A DNA stretch of 64,000 bases from Gammaproteobacteria bacterium (GCA_018067045.1 JAGPVL010000017.1:186001-250000); one strand, 5' to 3'; counted from the first letter of the stretch, positions 19,460 through 29,601 are shown. Numbers and translations are program-made. Notes: generated from the letters alone by a model not told the origin.

Positions 19460-20065
19460 GTGGATGCTCAGACTCGTCATCGGTTGATAGGGGTGTTTTT
19501 GCTGTTGTTATTGGCGGCCTTGGTTACGCCTGTGATTTTTCGCTCTCCCGAGCAAGTAAGAGTGGCGCTCGACATGGAGTTGCCCGATCCGCCGGAAATT
19601 GAGGCACTGTCTTTTTCGCCGGTGGTGAGTGAAGACGAACTCGAAGATGCGTCCGAGCTGATCGACGAATCAAGAGAGCAGATGGCGGACGTCGCGGAAC
19701 AGCGCGTCGAAGTCATTGAGGCGTTGAATGAAAAGAAGGCGGTGGAAGCACCGCAAGCTGTTCAGCCAGTAGCTAAGCCAGCTGGTCCGCAGCCTAAGGC
19801 GGAGATAAAGGATATCGTGCCGGCCGGCTGGACACTTCAAATCGCGGCATTTTCGAGTGAGGATGCTGCGCTATCGTTGTCAAAGCGTCTGCGCGATGCG
19901 GACTATTCTGCCTATGTGCGTAAATCAACGAAGTCAGGCGACGACCTATACCGGGTATTTATTGGCCCCGAGTTGGAGCGTAAGCGCTCTGAGCATCGCC
20001 GAGAGCAGTTAATTCGCGATATTCGCTTCAAAATGGAAGGTTTAGTGGTTCCATACTCACTTTGA
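19460..20065 (+). CDS. dedD: SPOR-domain cell-division protein DedD
   Basis: 201 residues from a GTG. A short cytoplasmic start, one membrane helix (LIGVFLLLLLAALVTPVIF, about residues 8-26), a charged low-complexity periplasmic linker, and a C-terminal SPOR domain from about residue 124 (WTLQIAAFSSEDAALSLSKR ... YRVFIGP). SPOR domains bind glycan strands lacking peptide stems at the septum. Position between folC and cvpA matches dedD in E. coli and Pseudomonas. Confidence 0.92.
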   Translation: MDAQTRHRLIGVFLLLLLAALVTPVIFRSPEQVRVALDMELPDPPEIEALSFSPVVSEDELEDASELIDESREQMADVAEQRVEVIEALNEKKAVEAPQAVQPVAKPAGPQPKAEIKDIVPAGWTLQIAAFSSEDAALSLSKRLRDADYSAYVRKSTKSGDDLYRVFIGPELERKRSEHRREQLIRDIRFKMEGLVVPYSL

Positions 20066-20076
20066 CCTTGGGTTAC

Positions 20077-20099
20077 CCATGGTGCTTTTGATACCATGG
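20077..20099. other. Hairpin between dedD and cvpA
   Basis: CCATGGT (20077-20083) and ACCATGG (20093-20099) form a seven-base-pair stem with a nine-base loop. No T run follows, so it is not a standard terminator. It may stabilise the mRNA end or act as a weak attenuator. Confidence 0.35.
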
Positions 20100-20189
20100 C
20101 GCGGTTCGTGAGAGACCACACTGGGACCCTGCATTGCCTATACGTTGTATACATCGATTGTTGCCCCATCATTGTGTCGTGATCGTCGC

Positions 20190-20681
20190 ATGAATCTTGC
20201 CGACGGCATCATACTCGTGGTGATTGCGGTTTCTTCTCTGCTCAGTTTGCGGCGGGGCTTTACCCGTGAGGCATTCTCCCTTTTATCTTGGGCTTCAGCC
20301 TTTATCGTTGCGCGTCTATTTGGTCCCGGCCTTGAAATCATGCTTGAGGGGTCGATTGAGACACCAAGCGCCCGCATGGCGGTTGCCTTTGGTTTACTCT
20401 TTGCGGCGACATTGGTTGTCGGCGCCCTTATTAACCATCTTATTGGCGAGCTGGTGCGTGTCACCGGCTTGAGCGGCACTGATCGCGTATTCGGCATGGT
20501 GTTTGGCGCGGTGCGCGGGATGCTGCTGGTGATCGTCTTGATAGCCGTTGGTCGGCATATGTTTGCAGCAGATAGCTGGTGGCAGGAGTCTATGCTCGTG
20601 CCTCAGTTTGCAGTACTCGAAGACTGGACGCGCCGAATGGCGTCAGACCTAGTAAACTTCATCCTTAGTTTTGGTTCCTGA
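20190..20681 (+). CDS. cvpA: CvpA family membrane protein
   Basis: 163-residue inner-membrane protein with four predicted helices. I start it at ATG 20190 ([20 protein letters not shown]), the usual family N-terminus; a longer frame from 20145 would prepend a non-membranous stretch. The [14 protein letters not shown] and [17 protein letters not shown] loops are family hallmarks. CvpA is known from colicin V production and envelope stress tolerance; its molecular activity is unclear. purF begins 14 bases downstream. Confidence 0.92.
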   Translation: MNLADGIILVVIAVSSLLSLRRGFTREAFSLLSWASAFIVARLFGPGLEIMLEGSIETPSARMAVAFGLLFAATLVVGALINHLIGELVRVTGLSGTDRVFGMVFGAVRGMLLVIVLIAVGRHMFAADSWWQESMLVPQFAVLEDWTRRMASDLVNFILSFGS

Positions 20682-20695
20682 GAGAGGGCTCCGCT

Positions 20696-22225
20696 ATGTG
20701 CGGTATTGTTGGTATCGTTGGTCGTTCGAATGTTAATCAGGCGATCTATGATGCGCTAACTGTTTTACAGCACCGCGGCCAGGACGCTGCCGGCATCGTA
20801 ACCTGCGATGGCGATCGATTATTTTTGCGTAAAGATAACGGAATGGTGCGTGACGTTTTTCGTAACCGTCACATGCGTCGTTTGGTCGGCAACATAGGTA
20901 TTGGCCATGTGCGCTATCCAACGGCCGGCTCCTCTAGTTCTGCTGAGGCGCAGCCGTTTTACGTGAACTCCCCTTATGGCTTAACGCTGGCACACAACGG
21001 CAATCTCACTAATACCGAAAAACTTGCTGAAGATATTTTTAAGGCGGACTTACGTCATATCAATACAACGTCCGATTCAGAAGTTCTGCTCAATGTGTTT
21101 GCACATGAGCTACAGACGATGGGTAAATTGACGCCACAAGCTGACGATGTGTTTGAGGCCGTTGCGCGAGTACATAAGCGTGCAGAAGGGGCGTACGCGG
21201 TTATCGCTATGATTACCGGCTACGGCATCCTAGCGTTTCGTGATCCGCATGGTATTCGCCCTGTGTGCTATGGCCGTCGCGATACGCCTGATGGTCCAGA
21301 ATACATGGTGTCCTCTGAAAGTGTGGCGTTGTCGGGATTAGGCTTTCAGCTTGAGCGCGACTTGGCACCCGGTGAGGCAATTTATATTACCGCGGAAGGC
21401 GAAGTGCACACCCGTCAGTGTGCTGAAAACCCGAAGTTAGAACCGTGTATTTTCGAACACGTTTATCTGGCGCGGCCAGATTCCATCATTGACGGCATCT
21501 CCGTGTACAAGGCGCGCCTGCGCATGGGTGAAAAGCTGGCCGAGAAATTATTGCGCGAGTGGCCCAATCACGATATTGATGTTGTGATTCCAATTCCTGA
21601 TACCAGTCGTACTGCTGCGTTACAGATGGCCAATGCGCTAGATGTTAAGTATCGAGAAGGCTTCATTAAGAATCGTTATATTGGCCGTACGTTCATTATG
21701 CCAGGGCAGCAACAGCGCAAGAAATCGGTCCGTCAAAAACTCAATGCGATTGAGTTAGAGTTCCAAGGTAAAAATGTGCTGCTGGTAGACGACTCGATTG
21801 TTCGCGGCACAACTTGTAATGAGATTATTCAAATGGCTCGCGAAGCGGGGGCACGTAATGTGTATTTTGCTTCGGCGGCACCGGCGGTTAAGTATCCGAA
21901 CGTTTACGGTATTGATATGCCGGCTGCGGTTGAGCTTATTGCGCACGACAGAACGGTTGACGAGATATGTACGTTGATCGGGGCAGATAAATTGATTTTC
22001 CAAGACCTAGAAGACTTGGTTTCAGCCTGCAGTGAAGGGAATTCGAGTATTGAGCACTTTGATTGCTCCGTGTTTGACGGCAAATATGTGGCGGGGAATA
22101 TTGACAAAGCGTATTTGGATAAACTTGAAAACTCACGCAATGATGCGGTGAAGAATGGTAGTGAGGCTGCTCGTGCTGAGGCCTTGGCGGAAAATGAGGT
22201 CATAGATCTACATAACGCGAGCTAA
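20696..22225 (+). CDS. purF: Amidophosphoribosyltransferase
   Basis: First step of purine synthesis: PRPP plus glutamine to phosphoribosylamine. 509 residues. The N-terminal nucleophile is Cys2 (MCGIVGIVG); [19 protein letters not shown] and LAHNGNLTN are glutaminase-domain motifs; [13 protein letters not shown] is the PRPP loop. The cvpA-purF link is conserved across gammaproteobacteria. Confidence 0.97.
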   Translation: MCGIVGIVGRSNVNQAIYDALTVLQHRGQDAAGIVTCDGDRLFLRKDNGMVRDVFRNRHMRRLVGNIGIGHVRYPTAGSSSSAEAQPFYVNSPYGLTLAHNGNLTNTEKLAEDIFKADLRHINTTSDSEVLLNVFAHELQTMGKLTPQADDVFEAVARVHKRAEGAYAVIAMITGYGILAFRDPHGIRPVCYGRRDTPDGPEYMVSSESVALSGLGFQLERDLAPGEAIYITAEGEVHTRQCAENPKLEPCIFEHVYLARPDSIIDGISVYKARLRMGEKLAEKLLREWPNHDIDVVIPIPDTSRTAALQMANALDVKYREGFIKNRYIGRTFIMPGQQQRKKSVRQKLNAIELEFQGKNVLLVDDSIVRGTTCNEIIQMAREAGARNVYFASAAPAVKYPNVYGIDMPAAVELIAHDRTVDEICTLIGADKLIFQDLEDLVSACSEGNSSIEHFDCSVFDGKYVAGNIDKAYLDKLENSRNDAVKNGSEAARAEALAENEVIDLHNAS

Positions 22226-22323
22226 TGCTAGCGCACGGCAACAAGCGTTGGCACATCGTTGTTTGAGCCACGTGTATAGGTCTGCGTTTATCGTGGCCAG
22301 CCTCAAAATGATACGCAGTATTG

Positions 22324-22367
22324 ATAAGCGGACCCGCGCCCTGAAAAGAGCGCGGGTCCGCTTATTT
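22324..22367 (+). terminator. Terminator-like hairpin after purF
   Basis: A perfect 16-base-pair stem (22324-22339 with 22350-22365) with a ten-base loop. The T tract after it is weak (TTATTTCC), so termination may be partial or factor-assisted. It begins 99 bases after the purF stop and ends 135 bases before metZ. The rest of the gap shows no gene. Confidence 0.7.
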
Positions 22368-22500
22368 CCCCGCCTTATTAATTGACTTTGTCTTTGCCTG
22401 TGTAAGTATTGGCTTCTTAGTTCTCTTTATTCGAACCATTACATTCTTTCTGAAATATTAGGTGGCAGGCATTGTCTTTGGCTGCTGTTGGGAGATATCC

Positions 22501-23724
22501 ATGAGTAAGCGGCCGTTGCCGGATGATTTAAGCGTCGAGACGTTGTCTATCAGGGCAGGCCAGCTGCCAACGGATGAGCAGTCGCACTCTGAGCCAATGT
22601 TTCTTACCTCCAGCTTTGTTTATGAGAGTGCTGCTCAGGCTGCTGCGCGTTTTAGCGGTGAAGAAGAGGGTAATATCTATTCCCGTTTCACCAATCCAAC
22701 GGTTCGGGCGTTTGAACAGCGACTGGCTGCGTTGGAAGGCGGGGAAAGGGCGGTTGCGTTTTCTTCTGGCATGGCGGCGATTGTGGCAACGTTCTTCTCA
22801 TTACTGAAGCCGGGCGATCATATTGTTAGCTCACGTAGCGTGTTTGGTACCACCAATGTTCTGTATGACAAGTACCTGAGTAAGTTTGGTGTTGATACGA
22901 CGATGGTCGATATTAGTGACCTTGATGCGTGGCGCTCAGCGATTACCCGAAATACGAAAATACTGTTTTTGGAAACGCCTTCCAATCCCGTAGCTGAGGT
23001 TGGTGATATAGCGGCGTTGGCAAAATTGGCGCATGACAATAACGCACTGTTGGTTGTTGATAATTGCTTTTGCACACCCGCGTTACAGCTTCCTCTAGAG
23101 CTTGGTGCGGATCTTGTTGTGCACAGCGCAACCAAATATCTCGACGGGCAAGGGCGTTGTCTTGGTGGCGCAGTGGTAGGTCGTGATCCGGAAATTTCGG
23201 AAATATTCGGCTTTTTACGTACAGCTGGTGCAACCATGAGCCCATTTAACGCGTGGGTTTTTCTCAAAGGTTTAGAAACGTTATCGTTACGCATGTTTGC
23301 TCATAGCGCGCAGGCGGCGGAATTGGCGCGTTGGCTGGAGACCCAGCCAGGTATTGAGCGTGTTTTTTATTGCGGCTTGCCCTCGCACCCTCAGCATGAA
23401 GTGGCGAAGAAGCAGCAAAAGGCATTTGGCGCTGTTATGTCTTTTCGTGTAATAGATTCTGACGGCAATGCGGATCGTCAGGCAGCTTGGCGCTTTATTG
23501 ATGCCACACGCATTATGTCGATTACGGCTAATCTGGGTGATACTAAAACCACCATTACCCATCCGGCTACCACGACCCATGGTCGTGTTCCGGCAGAGCA
23601 AAAAGTGCTGTCTGGGGTGACCGAGAATTTGATTCGGATCGCAGTCGGTTTAGAGGGCTTAGAAGACTTGCGTAAGGATTTGGCAAGGGGTGTTCAAGCG
23701 CTCGGGCATAACATTAAAGACTGA
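22501..23724 (+). CDS. metZ: O-succinylhomoserine sulfhydrylase
   Basis: PLP enzyme that makes homocysteine directly from O-succinylhomoserine and sulfide. Started at ATG 22501, behind GGGAGATATCC; an upstream in-frame codon at 22462 adds 13 unlikely residues. 407 residues. The PLP lysine is residue 212 in HSATKYLDGQGR. The N-terminal LSVETLSIRAGQLPTDEQSH and the position after purF match Pseudomonas MetZ. A second, distinct sulfhydrylase (metY) lies at 41.2 kb. Confidence 0.93.
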   Translation: MSKRPLPDDLSVETLSIRAGQLPTDEQSHSEPMFLTSSFVYESAAQAAARFSGEEEGNIYSRFTNPTVRAFEQRLAALEGGERAVAFSSGMAAIVATFFSLLKPGDHIVSSRSVFGTTNVLYDKYLSKFGVDTTMVDISDLDAWRSAITRNTKILFLETPSNPVAEVGDIAALAKLAHDNNALLVVDNCFCTPALQLPLELGADLVVHSATKYLDGQGRCLGGAVVGRDPEISEIFGFLRTAGATMSPFNAWVFLKGLETLSLRMFAHSAQAAELARWLETQPGIERVFYCGLPSHPQHEVAKKQQKAFGAVMSFRVIDSDGNADRQAAWRFIDATRIMSITANLGDTKTTITHPATTTHGRVPAEQKVLSGVTENLIRIAVGLEGLEDLRKDLARGVQALGHNIKD

Positions 23725-23749
23725 TGAAAATCAGCGGTGAGGTGGATGC

Positions 23750-24667
23750 ATGCAGGACGTTATTCGGCAATCGATAACGGCAGTTTCATCTGTTGTATTG
23801 GGAAAGGAAGAACAAATCCGTTTGGCGGTGAGTTGTTTGTTAGCGCGGGGACATCTTCTTATTGAAGATTTACCGGGCATGGGTAAAACAACATTGGCGC
23901 ACGCTTTAGCAAGGGTGTTCTCTCTGGATTACCGTCGCGTACAGTTCACCAGTGATATGTTGCCTGCTGATATTCTTGGTGTGTCTATTTTTAATCCGCA
24001 GACACGTGAGTTTGAGCCAAAAGATGGGCCTGTCTTTACCCAGTTACTGCTGGCCGATGAGATTAACCGTGCTACGCCGAAGACACAGGGAGCATTGCTT
24101 GAGGCGATGGAAGAGCGACAAGTAACGCTTGATGGCCTTACGCGTGCATTACCTGATCCGTTCTTTGTGGTGGCGACGCAGAATCCTGTTACTCAGTCCG
24201 GTACGTTTCCCTTGCCAGAGTCGCAGCTCGACCGCTTCCTGATGCGCTTATCGCTCGGATATCCGTCTGCCGAAATGGAATTAAAGCTGCTCGCTGGGAG
24301 TGATCGTCGCCAGCTTGCGGTTAATCTTAAACCCGTTGCCTCCGGCGAGCAGCTTCAGCACGCGATGGCAGAGGTTAGAAAGGTTCGGGCTTCTCGGGAC
24401 CTGATTGATTATATTCAACGGTTACTAGCTTATAGTCGTAATGGCGGATTGTTTGTTGCAGGGCTTTCTCCGCGCGCAGGGATTGGCCTGCTCAATGCAT
24501 CGCGCGCGTGGGCGTTAACCGGCGGCCGTGATTACGTTATTCCTGAAGATGTCCAAGTGGTGCTGGGGCCGGTCGCAGAACATCGCTTGCAATCACTTGC
24601 CGGCGGCGCGGCGGCGACGGCAACTCAGAAACTGCTTGAATCTGTGCCGGTGGTTCGGCGGCAGTAA
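23750..24667 (+). CDS. MoxR-family AAA+ ATPase
   Basis: 305 residues. The Walker A loop is at residues 41-49 (LPGMGKTTL), Walker B is LLADEINRATPKTQGALLEAM, and sensor 1 is VVATQNP. MoxR ATPases act as chaperone-like partners of proteins with VWA or DUF58 domains. Its stop overlaps the ATG of the DUF58 gene (TAATG), and the transglutaminase gene follows. This three-gene set is conserved in Pseudomonas, where the last gene is tgpA. Confidence 0.93.
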   Translation: MQDVIRQSITAVSSVVLGKEEQIRLAVSCLLARGHLLIEDLPGMGKTTLAHALARVFSLDYRRVQFTSDMLPADILGVSIFNPQTREFEPKDGPVFTQLLLADEINRATPKTQGALLEAMEERQVTLDGLTRALPDPFFVVATQNPVTQSGTFPLPESQLDRFLMRLSLGYPSAEMELKLLAGSDRRQLAVNLKPVASGEQLQHAMAEVRKVRASRDLIDYIQRLLAYSRNGGLFVAGLSPRAGIGLLNASRAWALTGGRDYVIPEDVQVVLGPVAEHRLQSLAGGAAATATQKLLESVPVVRRQ

Positions 24668-25623
24668 TGCCAAAACTATCGGCAGTCCAACAGCTATATC
24701 GTCGCTGGCTCCGGCGGCGCATACCGCCGGCAACAACTGTCACGCTTAATCAGCGACGTATTTTTATCCTGCCGACTGGCTACGGCATGCTCTTCCTGCT
24801 CATTGCTGCAATGTTGTTCATCGGCGGCATTAATTATGAAAACAATCTGTTGTTAACGTTTTCATTTTTTCTGATGAGTTTATTCAATGTCGCGATCCTG
24901 CATACCTTCCGAAATTTGTCTGGTGTCACTCTTAGCGCGGGAGGTATGCGCGCCGGTTTTTCCGGTCGACACGGTGCGTTAGAAGTATTGGTTTCGGCGG
25001 GGCCAAGGCGTTCCCATACGAGCCTTTGGTTACAATGGCCAGGTTCGCCAGCACGGGAAATGTCCGTCAAAGCGGGGGAAGAACAGCGCACTTGGCTAGA
25101 TATCGAGTTAATACACCGCGGTCGCGTATTTGCTGAACGGATACGCATTGAGAGCCGTTACCCTCTAGGCCTGTTGCGGGCATGGAGTCTTGTTGATCTG
25201 GATCATTGGTGTCTTGCTTGGCCAACGCCAATTGAGTCTGCTGAGTGTCCGGCGTCTGGCGGCGATGACGATGAAGGTTTGCATAATAGTCTGGCGGGCA
25301 ATGATGATTTTGATGGTTTGCGTAGCTACATTCCTGGCGACTCACTGCGCGCGATAAATTGGAAAAGCCTAGCCGCGGAGCGTGGGCTGCAGACTAAGGT
25401 ATTTACCGATCCTGCAGAAGGGAGGCGTTGGCTCGAGTGGGATCGCCTCGCTGGCATGGAGCCAGAGATGCGATTGAGTAGCTTGTGCTGGTGGGTTTTG
25501 TCGTTAGACGAAGCTAACCAACCGTATGGTTTAAGGTTGCCTGATCAGGAAGTCGCACCGGCAATCGGTCTGGATCATAAGCAGCAAACGTTGCGCTTAC
25601 TCGCTCTATTTGGAGTGCAATAA
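24667..25623 (+). CDS. DUF58 membrane-associated protein
   Basis: 318 residues with two adjacent membrane helices near residues 35-75 (GYGMLFLLIAAMLFIGGINY and LLLTFSFFLMSLFNVAILHT). The family core GNDDFDGLRSYIPGDSLRAI-NWKSLA lies around residues 215-240. DUF58 proteins are paired with MoxR ATPases; the fold resembles a VWA domain, but the biochemical role is unknown. It overlaps moxR by one base and ends two bases before the next GTG, so the three are co-translated. Confidence 0.9.
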   Translation: MPKLSAVQQLYRRWLRRRIPPATTVTLNQRRIFILPTGYGMLFLLIAAMLFIGGINYENNLLLTFSFFLMSLFNVAILHTFRNLSGVTLSAGGMRAGFSGRHGALEVLVSAGPRRSHTSLWLQWPGSPAREMSVKAGEEQRTWLDIELIHRGRVFAERIRIESRYPLGLLRAWSLVDLDHWCLAWPTPIESAECPASGGDDDEGLHNSLAGNDDFDGLRSYIPGDSLRAINWKSLAAERGLQTKVFTDPAEGRRWLEWDRLAGMEPEMRLSSLCWWVLSLDEANQPYGLRLPDQEVAPAIGLDHKQQTLRLLALFGVQ

Positions 25624-25625
25624 CC

Positions 25626-27680
25626 GTGGCGCGCGTATATCAAGTACCCCAGCACGCCTTTATCTGGCTTATAACCGGTTCGCTGCTGGCCAGTATTCCT
25701 CAGATGATGAATGGCCCAGTATGGATCGCGGCGGTCGTGTTGTTTTTGCAATGCTGGCGAGTACTTGTGCAGCGCGGCCGACTCAGAATGCCTGGTCGAG
25801 TTTTACGCATATCGGTGTTGGCGACAGCGGTTGGTTTAACCCTGTATAGCTACGGCACGTTATTCGGACCAGATGCGGGAATCACATTACTCGTTTGTGC
25901 CTTCAATCTTAAACTCTTAGAAATGAATAAGATGCGCGATGCTTATGTGGTTATCGTGTTGAATTACTTTGTCTTGGCAACCGTGTTGATTGTGCGTCAA
26001 GATTTTCTTATCTCGCTTTACGTTTTTGTTGTCCTGTTTTTTGTTACGGCTGCGTTGATTGGCATTAATCAGCCAGAGGCGAATATCCGCGCACGCAGCC
26101 AGCTTCGCTATGCTGCCGCGCTGGTTGCACAAGCATTTCCATTAATGATCTTTTTGTTTGTTGTTGTTCCGCGCGTTGCACCACTTTGGGAAATGAAGTC
26201 GGATCAAAAAAAGGCCAAAACTGGCATGAGTGATTCGATGGCCCCCGGTGAAGTGGCGGAATTGTCGCGTTCAGCGGAGTTGGCGTTCCGCGTCCAGTTT
26301 ATTGGCGAAGCAGCGCCAAAGCCTGAGCGTTATTGGCGTGGTTTAACCTATAGTTGGTATGACGGAAGGCGGTGGAGCCAGGCGCTGCCTCAGAATATTT
26401 CAGCGTCGGACGTGGTTGCTTATCCGTCTCGATTTAAGCCGCGCTGGTACAGTGATCTTGAGCGTAGCGCGGCCGGTCCCCAGTACCAGTATAGAATTAT
26501 TCTGGAGCCGACATCGCGCGAGTGGCTTTACGCAATGACCACTCCGTTTATCGAGCAGAACAACATTGGTGTTGTCAGTGACTATCGTCTTATCAGTGCT
26601 AGTCCTGTCACGGATTCGCTTTCTTATACGGTGAAAAGTTATACACGGATGCCGCGCGGCATCGATGCGCCAAGGTGGGAGAAGGAGTTCAACTTACGCT
26701 TGCCCGCGGAGGGGAATCCACGCAGTCGAGCGCAAGCGCGGGAGTGGCGTGCTCAGGCTGGCAGTGACGATCAGTATATTGCGCGTGTGATGCGTATGTT
26801 TCGGCAGCAAAAATTTTTCTATACGTTAACGCCGCCGCCGCTTGGACCTGATCAAGTCGATGACTTTCTGTTCCGAACACGTGCCGGATTTTGCGAACAT
26901 TACGCCTCTAGTTTTGCGGTGATGATGCGAGCAGCGGGCATTCCTGCCAGAATTGTAGCTGGCTACCAGGGCGGCGAAGAAAACCCCTTGGGCACGCATT
27001 TGTTGGTTCGTCAGTATGATGCGCATGCATGGGTTGAGGTCTGGCTGCCTGAAAGTGGCTGGGTTGAGATGGACCCTACCGCGATGGTCGCGCCGGAACG
27101 GATAGAGTCTGGTTTGGAGCAGGCATTGCAAAGTCAGGGTAGTGAGTTTGCCTCTGCCTTTAACGAAGCTATTGGTGTAAGCCGCCTACCAATCTTGAAG
27201 CAGTTAGCTAGTGCTATGGATTACATTGAGTTTAACTGGGCTAGCATAGTGCTGGGTTATGATGGCATGACACAAACCGAGCTGTTAAAAAAATGGTTAG
27301 GAGAAGTGTCTCCGTTGCGTATCGCGCTGCTTATTGCGGCTGGGATTGGGATCATTGGATTGTTTTTTGCGGTATTGCTTCTGTGGCGTGGGCGAAGACC
27401 TTCTCTGGAGTGGTGGCAAAAAGAGTATTGGCGGCTACACTCGGCACTGCGTAAGCGAGGCGTTGAAATTCCAGATCATCCCGCCCCAGGCCGTTTGGTG
27501 GAGCTGGTGTCGGCGCAAGCTCCGGCGGCGGCCGAGGCCTTAAAGCAGTGGCGTGAGTGCTACGAAGGCGTGGCTTATCGGGCCAATTCAGCTAATCTGA
27601 ACGGAATGAATAAGACGAATTCTTTTGATAAACAATCGCTTAAGCGGTTTAGGCGCATTGCGTTACGGAATATCAGCTAA
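25626..27680 (+). CDS. tgpA: Membrane transglutaminase-like protein TgpA
   Basis: 684 residues from a GTG at 25626. It has an N-terminal block of about six membrane helices (DUF3488), then a large periplasmic transglutaminase-like domain. The catalytic Cys423 is in RAGFCEHYASSFAVMMRAAG, His in YDAHAWVEVW and Asp in WVEMDPTAM, so the full triad is present. One more helix near residues 560-585 is followed by a C-terminal cytoplasmic DUF4129-like region. The P. aeruginosa homologue TgpA is essential for growth. Substrates are unknown; a cell-envelope role is likely. Confidence 0.93.
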   Translation: MARVYQVPQHAFIWLITGSLLASIPQMMNGPVWIAAVVLFLQCWRVLVQRGRLRMPGRVLRISVLATAVGLTLYSYGTLFGPDAGITLLVCAFNLKLLEMNKMRDAYVVIVLNYFVLATVLIVRQDFLISLYVFVVLFFVTAALIGINQPEANIRARSQLRYAAALVAQAFPLMIFLFVVVPRVAPLWEMKSDQKKAKTGMSDSMAPGEVAELSRSAELAFRVQFIGEAAPKPERYWRGLTYSWYDGRRWSQALPQNISASDVVAYPSRFKPRWYSDLERSAAGPQYQYRIILEPTSREWLYAMTTPFIEQNNIGVVSDYRLISASPVTDSLSYTVKSYTRMPRGIDAPRWEKEFNLRLPAEGNPRSRAQAREWRAQAGSDDQYIARVMRMFRQQKFFYTLTPPPLGPDQVDDFLFRTRAGFCEHYASSFAVMMRAAGIPARIVAGYQGGEENPLGTHLLVRQYDAHAWVEVWLPESGWVEMDPTAMVAPERIESGLEQALQSQGSEFASAFNEAIGVSRLPILKQLASAMDYIEFNWASIVLGYDGMTQTELLKKWLGEVSPLRIALLIAAGIGIIGLFFAVLLLWRGRRPSLEWWQKEYWRLHSALRKRGVEIPDHPAPGRLVELVSAQAPAAAEALKQWRECYEGVAYRANSANLNGMNKTNSFDKQSLKRFRRIALRNIS

Positions 27681-27800
27681 ATGCGTCTCGTACAAACCTG
27701 CAGAAATGTGCATATTTAGATGGTGACCGCAAAGGGTGGCATCGTTATCGCAGGGGGGAGATTCTGCTTTAGCAGGGTGTCTTTATGAGTTTCTAGCAGG

Positions 27801-28544
27801 ATGGCTAGTGTTATGCGTGCAGCACATTACAAGAAAAAGCTCGAGCTAACGGAGCACAATGATTGGGCCCGTGACTTTTGGGACTCGCTTGTTCCGTACA
27901 AGGATAAAGTTGTTGAGCATCCGGTATTTGTGGAGATGGCGGAAGGAAAACTGTCTGCTGATCGTTGGCGCCGGGCGCTATTGAACTTTTACCCCCTCGT
28001 TGAAAACTTCCCTAAATATATGGCCCTGAACCTTGCCAAGGTAAAGCGCGGTGTTCCAGGTCATGAAGAAGCTAAACTTTGGTTGATCGACAATATTAAG
28101 GTTGAGCAACGTCATGCCTATTGGTATCAAGATTGGGCGGCGGGCTTCGGGATTTCTTTGGCGGAGCTTGATTCCGTTCAGCCTAGTGCTGGCATGGACG
28201 CGGTCAATAATTATCTGTGGCAAATCGATTCGTATGGCTCACTTGAGGAGGGGATTGCAGCGACTAACCTTGCCATTGAATGGGCGACGGGCGAGTGGAG
28301 TCAGCAAGTGGTCAAAGGCATGCAGGCATACGCGGAGTCGGGTGTGGCTGAGGTTAATCGGCATACTATGGCTTGGTTGCGCGCCCATGCGAGTTACGAC
28401 GATGAACATCCACACGAGGCAATGGAGTTGGTTAAGCGTATTGCGCTAACTCCTGAAGCTCAGGAGCGTGCATTAAATGCTGCGCGTCGTGGTCTAGAGT
28501 ATTACATCCTCGCACTGCAGGATTGCTACTCTCCCATTGTATAA
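27801..28544 (+). CDS. UndA-like heme-oxygenase-fold diiron oxidase (TenA/PqqC superfamily)
   Basis: 247 residues, all helical. Candidate metal ligands are Glu102 and His105 (ExxH in VEQRHAYW), Glu160 (AIEWATGEW), and His196, Asp200 and His203 (HASYDDEH). This ExxH...E...HxxxDxxH pattern is the diiron set of heme-oxygenase-like diiron oxidases. The segments around it (PLVENFPKYMALNL, AATNLAIEWATGEW, HASYDDEHPHEAMEL) closely resemble UndA, the Pseudomonas enzyme that makes 1-undecene from lauric acid, as I recall that sequence. Whether it decarboxylates fatty acids is unproven; relatives act on other substrates. Start is uncertain: an in-frame ATG at 27813 is also possible. Confidence 0.75.
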   Translation: MASVMRAAHYKKKLELTEHNDWARDFWDSLVPYKDKVVEHPVFVEMAEGKLSADRWRRALLNFYPLVENFPKYMALNLAKVKRGVPGHEEAKLWLIDNIKVEQRHAYWYQDWAAGFGISLAELDSVQPSAGMDAVNNYLWQIDSYGSLEEGIAATNLAIEWATGEWSQQVVKGMQAYAESGVAEVNRHTMAWLRAHASYDDEHPHEAMELVKRIALTPEAQERALNAARRGLEYYILALQDCYSPIV

Positions 28545-28564
28545 GGGGCATAGGCCATATCGCT

Positions 28565-28613
28565 GCCACGCTGGGTGATTTTAACGCACAGTGTGGCTTG
28601 ATCTTTCTTTTTT
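28565..28613 (+). terminator. Probable terminator after the UndA-like gene
   Basis: GCCACGCTG (28565-28573) pairs with CAGTGTGGC (28589-28597) with one G-U pair and a 15-base loop, followed by a T-rich stretch ending in six T residues. It begins 20 bases after the stop. The remaining bases to 28809 hold no gene I can recognise. Confidence 0.6.
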
Positions 28614-28809
28614 CCCACCACATCACGCCGACAAATGCTCACTAAGGCCCGCCGTTTACGTGCGGAGGCTTGTGCATCGTGGCATACTCGAGAGACTTAA
28701 TGCGTAGCGCACTGATGGCCAGTTTGGCCCGATAGTGTTTGCTAGGCCCTTCGGCATCTGGTGGATTAATTCTACCTAACGTGGCTTACCGCGTACCCTA
28801 AAGTAGGAT

Positions 28810-29484
28810 ATGGCCAGACTTCACCCCAACCTCAAAGATGCACTTCATCTCTTGCCGGCAGATAGGCCGGCGCATCTCTTTACCCGCCATTCTGTGCGGG
28901 AACTTGCCAGTGACGGCTTTGCGGACTACCGGCTTCCTTTAACGGAAGAGGGGGTGCGAATTGCGGAGCAGTGGGGGCAGGAATTGGGGCGCCCTATAGC
29001 GGCATTCTATAGTAGCCCAGTGGGACGTTGTGTCGACACGGCTATAGCTTTACGGGCAGGCGGATTACGGGCTGGCTTGATTAAGAGCGAGCTGCCGATC
29101 GCCACGTGTGCTGAACTGGTTGAGCCGGGCTGTTACGTAGAAGACATCAATATCGCTGGGCCAGCGTTTTTCAAAATGGGTGCAGTGGCTTTTATTAATC
29201 AACACCTGTGCGAAGGGATTGATGGATTGTTGTCGCCGATGGCGGGGCAAGAGAAACTGATTAATTATTTACGCGCTCGCGAGCCACAGTCCGCTTCCTT
29301 GGCCGTGCACGTGACCCACGACACTATACTTATGGCCTTTGTTGCCTCGCTGACAGGGCTGAGTGAGGTGTCAGGTCAAGATTGGCCATGGATGATGGAA
29401 GGGCTTTGGTTATGGCTGGATGATGACTCGCTGCACTGGGTGTGGCGGGGAGAGCACGGGTCAAAATTGCTGCCGGCGCGTTAG
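28810..29484 (+). CDS. Histidine phosphatase superfamily protein
   Basis: 224 residues. The phosphohistidine motif appears as LFTRHSVRE (Arg26-His27), the mid-domain as AAFYSSPVGRCVDTA, and the second catalytic histidine as VHVTHDTILMAF near residue 170. These fit the histidine acid phosphatase/phosphoglycerate mutase fold, though the first motif is RHS rather than the common RHG. No signal peptide, so it is probably cytoplasmic. Substrate unknown. An AGGA ribosome site is three bases from the ATG. Confidence 0.75.
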   Translation: MARLHPNLKDALHLLPADRPAHLFTRHSVRELASDGFADYRLPLTEEGVRIAEQWGQELGRPIAAFYSSPVGRCVDTAIALRAGGLRAGLIKSELPIATCAELVEPGCYVEDINIAGPAFFKMGAVAFINQHLCEGIDGLLSPMAGQEKLINYLRAREPQSASLAVHVTHDTILMAFVASLTGLSEVSGQDWPWMMEGLWLWLDDDSLHWVWRGEHGSKLLPAR

Positions 29485-29601
29485 GGTTGTAATCCATACA
29501 TGGGTATTCTTTACGCAGAGTTTTTTCACACAGATATCCAGACCTCTATCTTTGAGTGACGTTTTCTCTCTCCTCTCTGAAGCGTCTAACGGAGTATTAT
29601 A

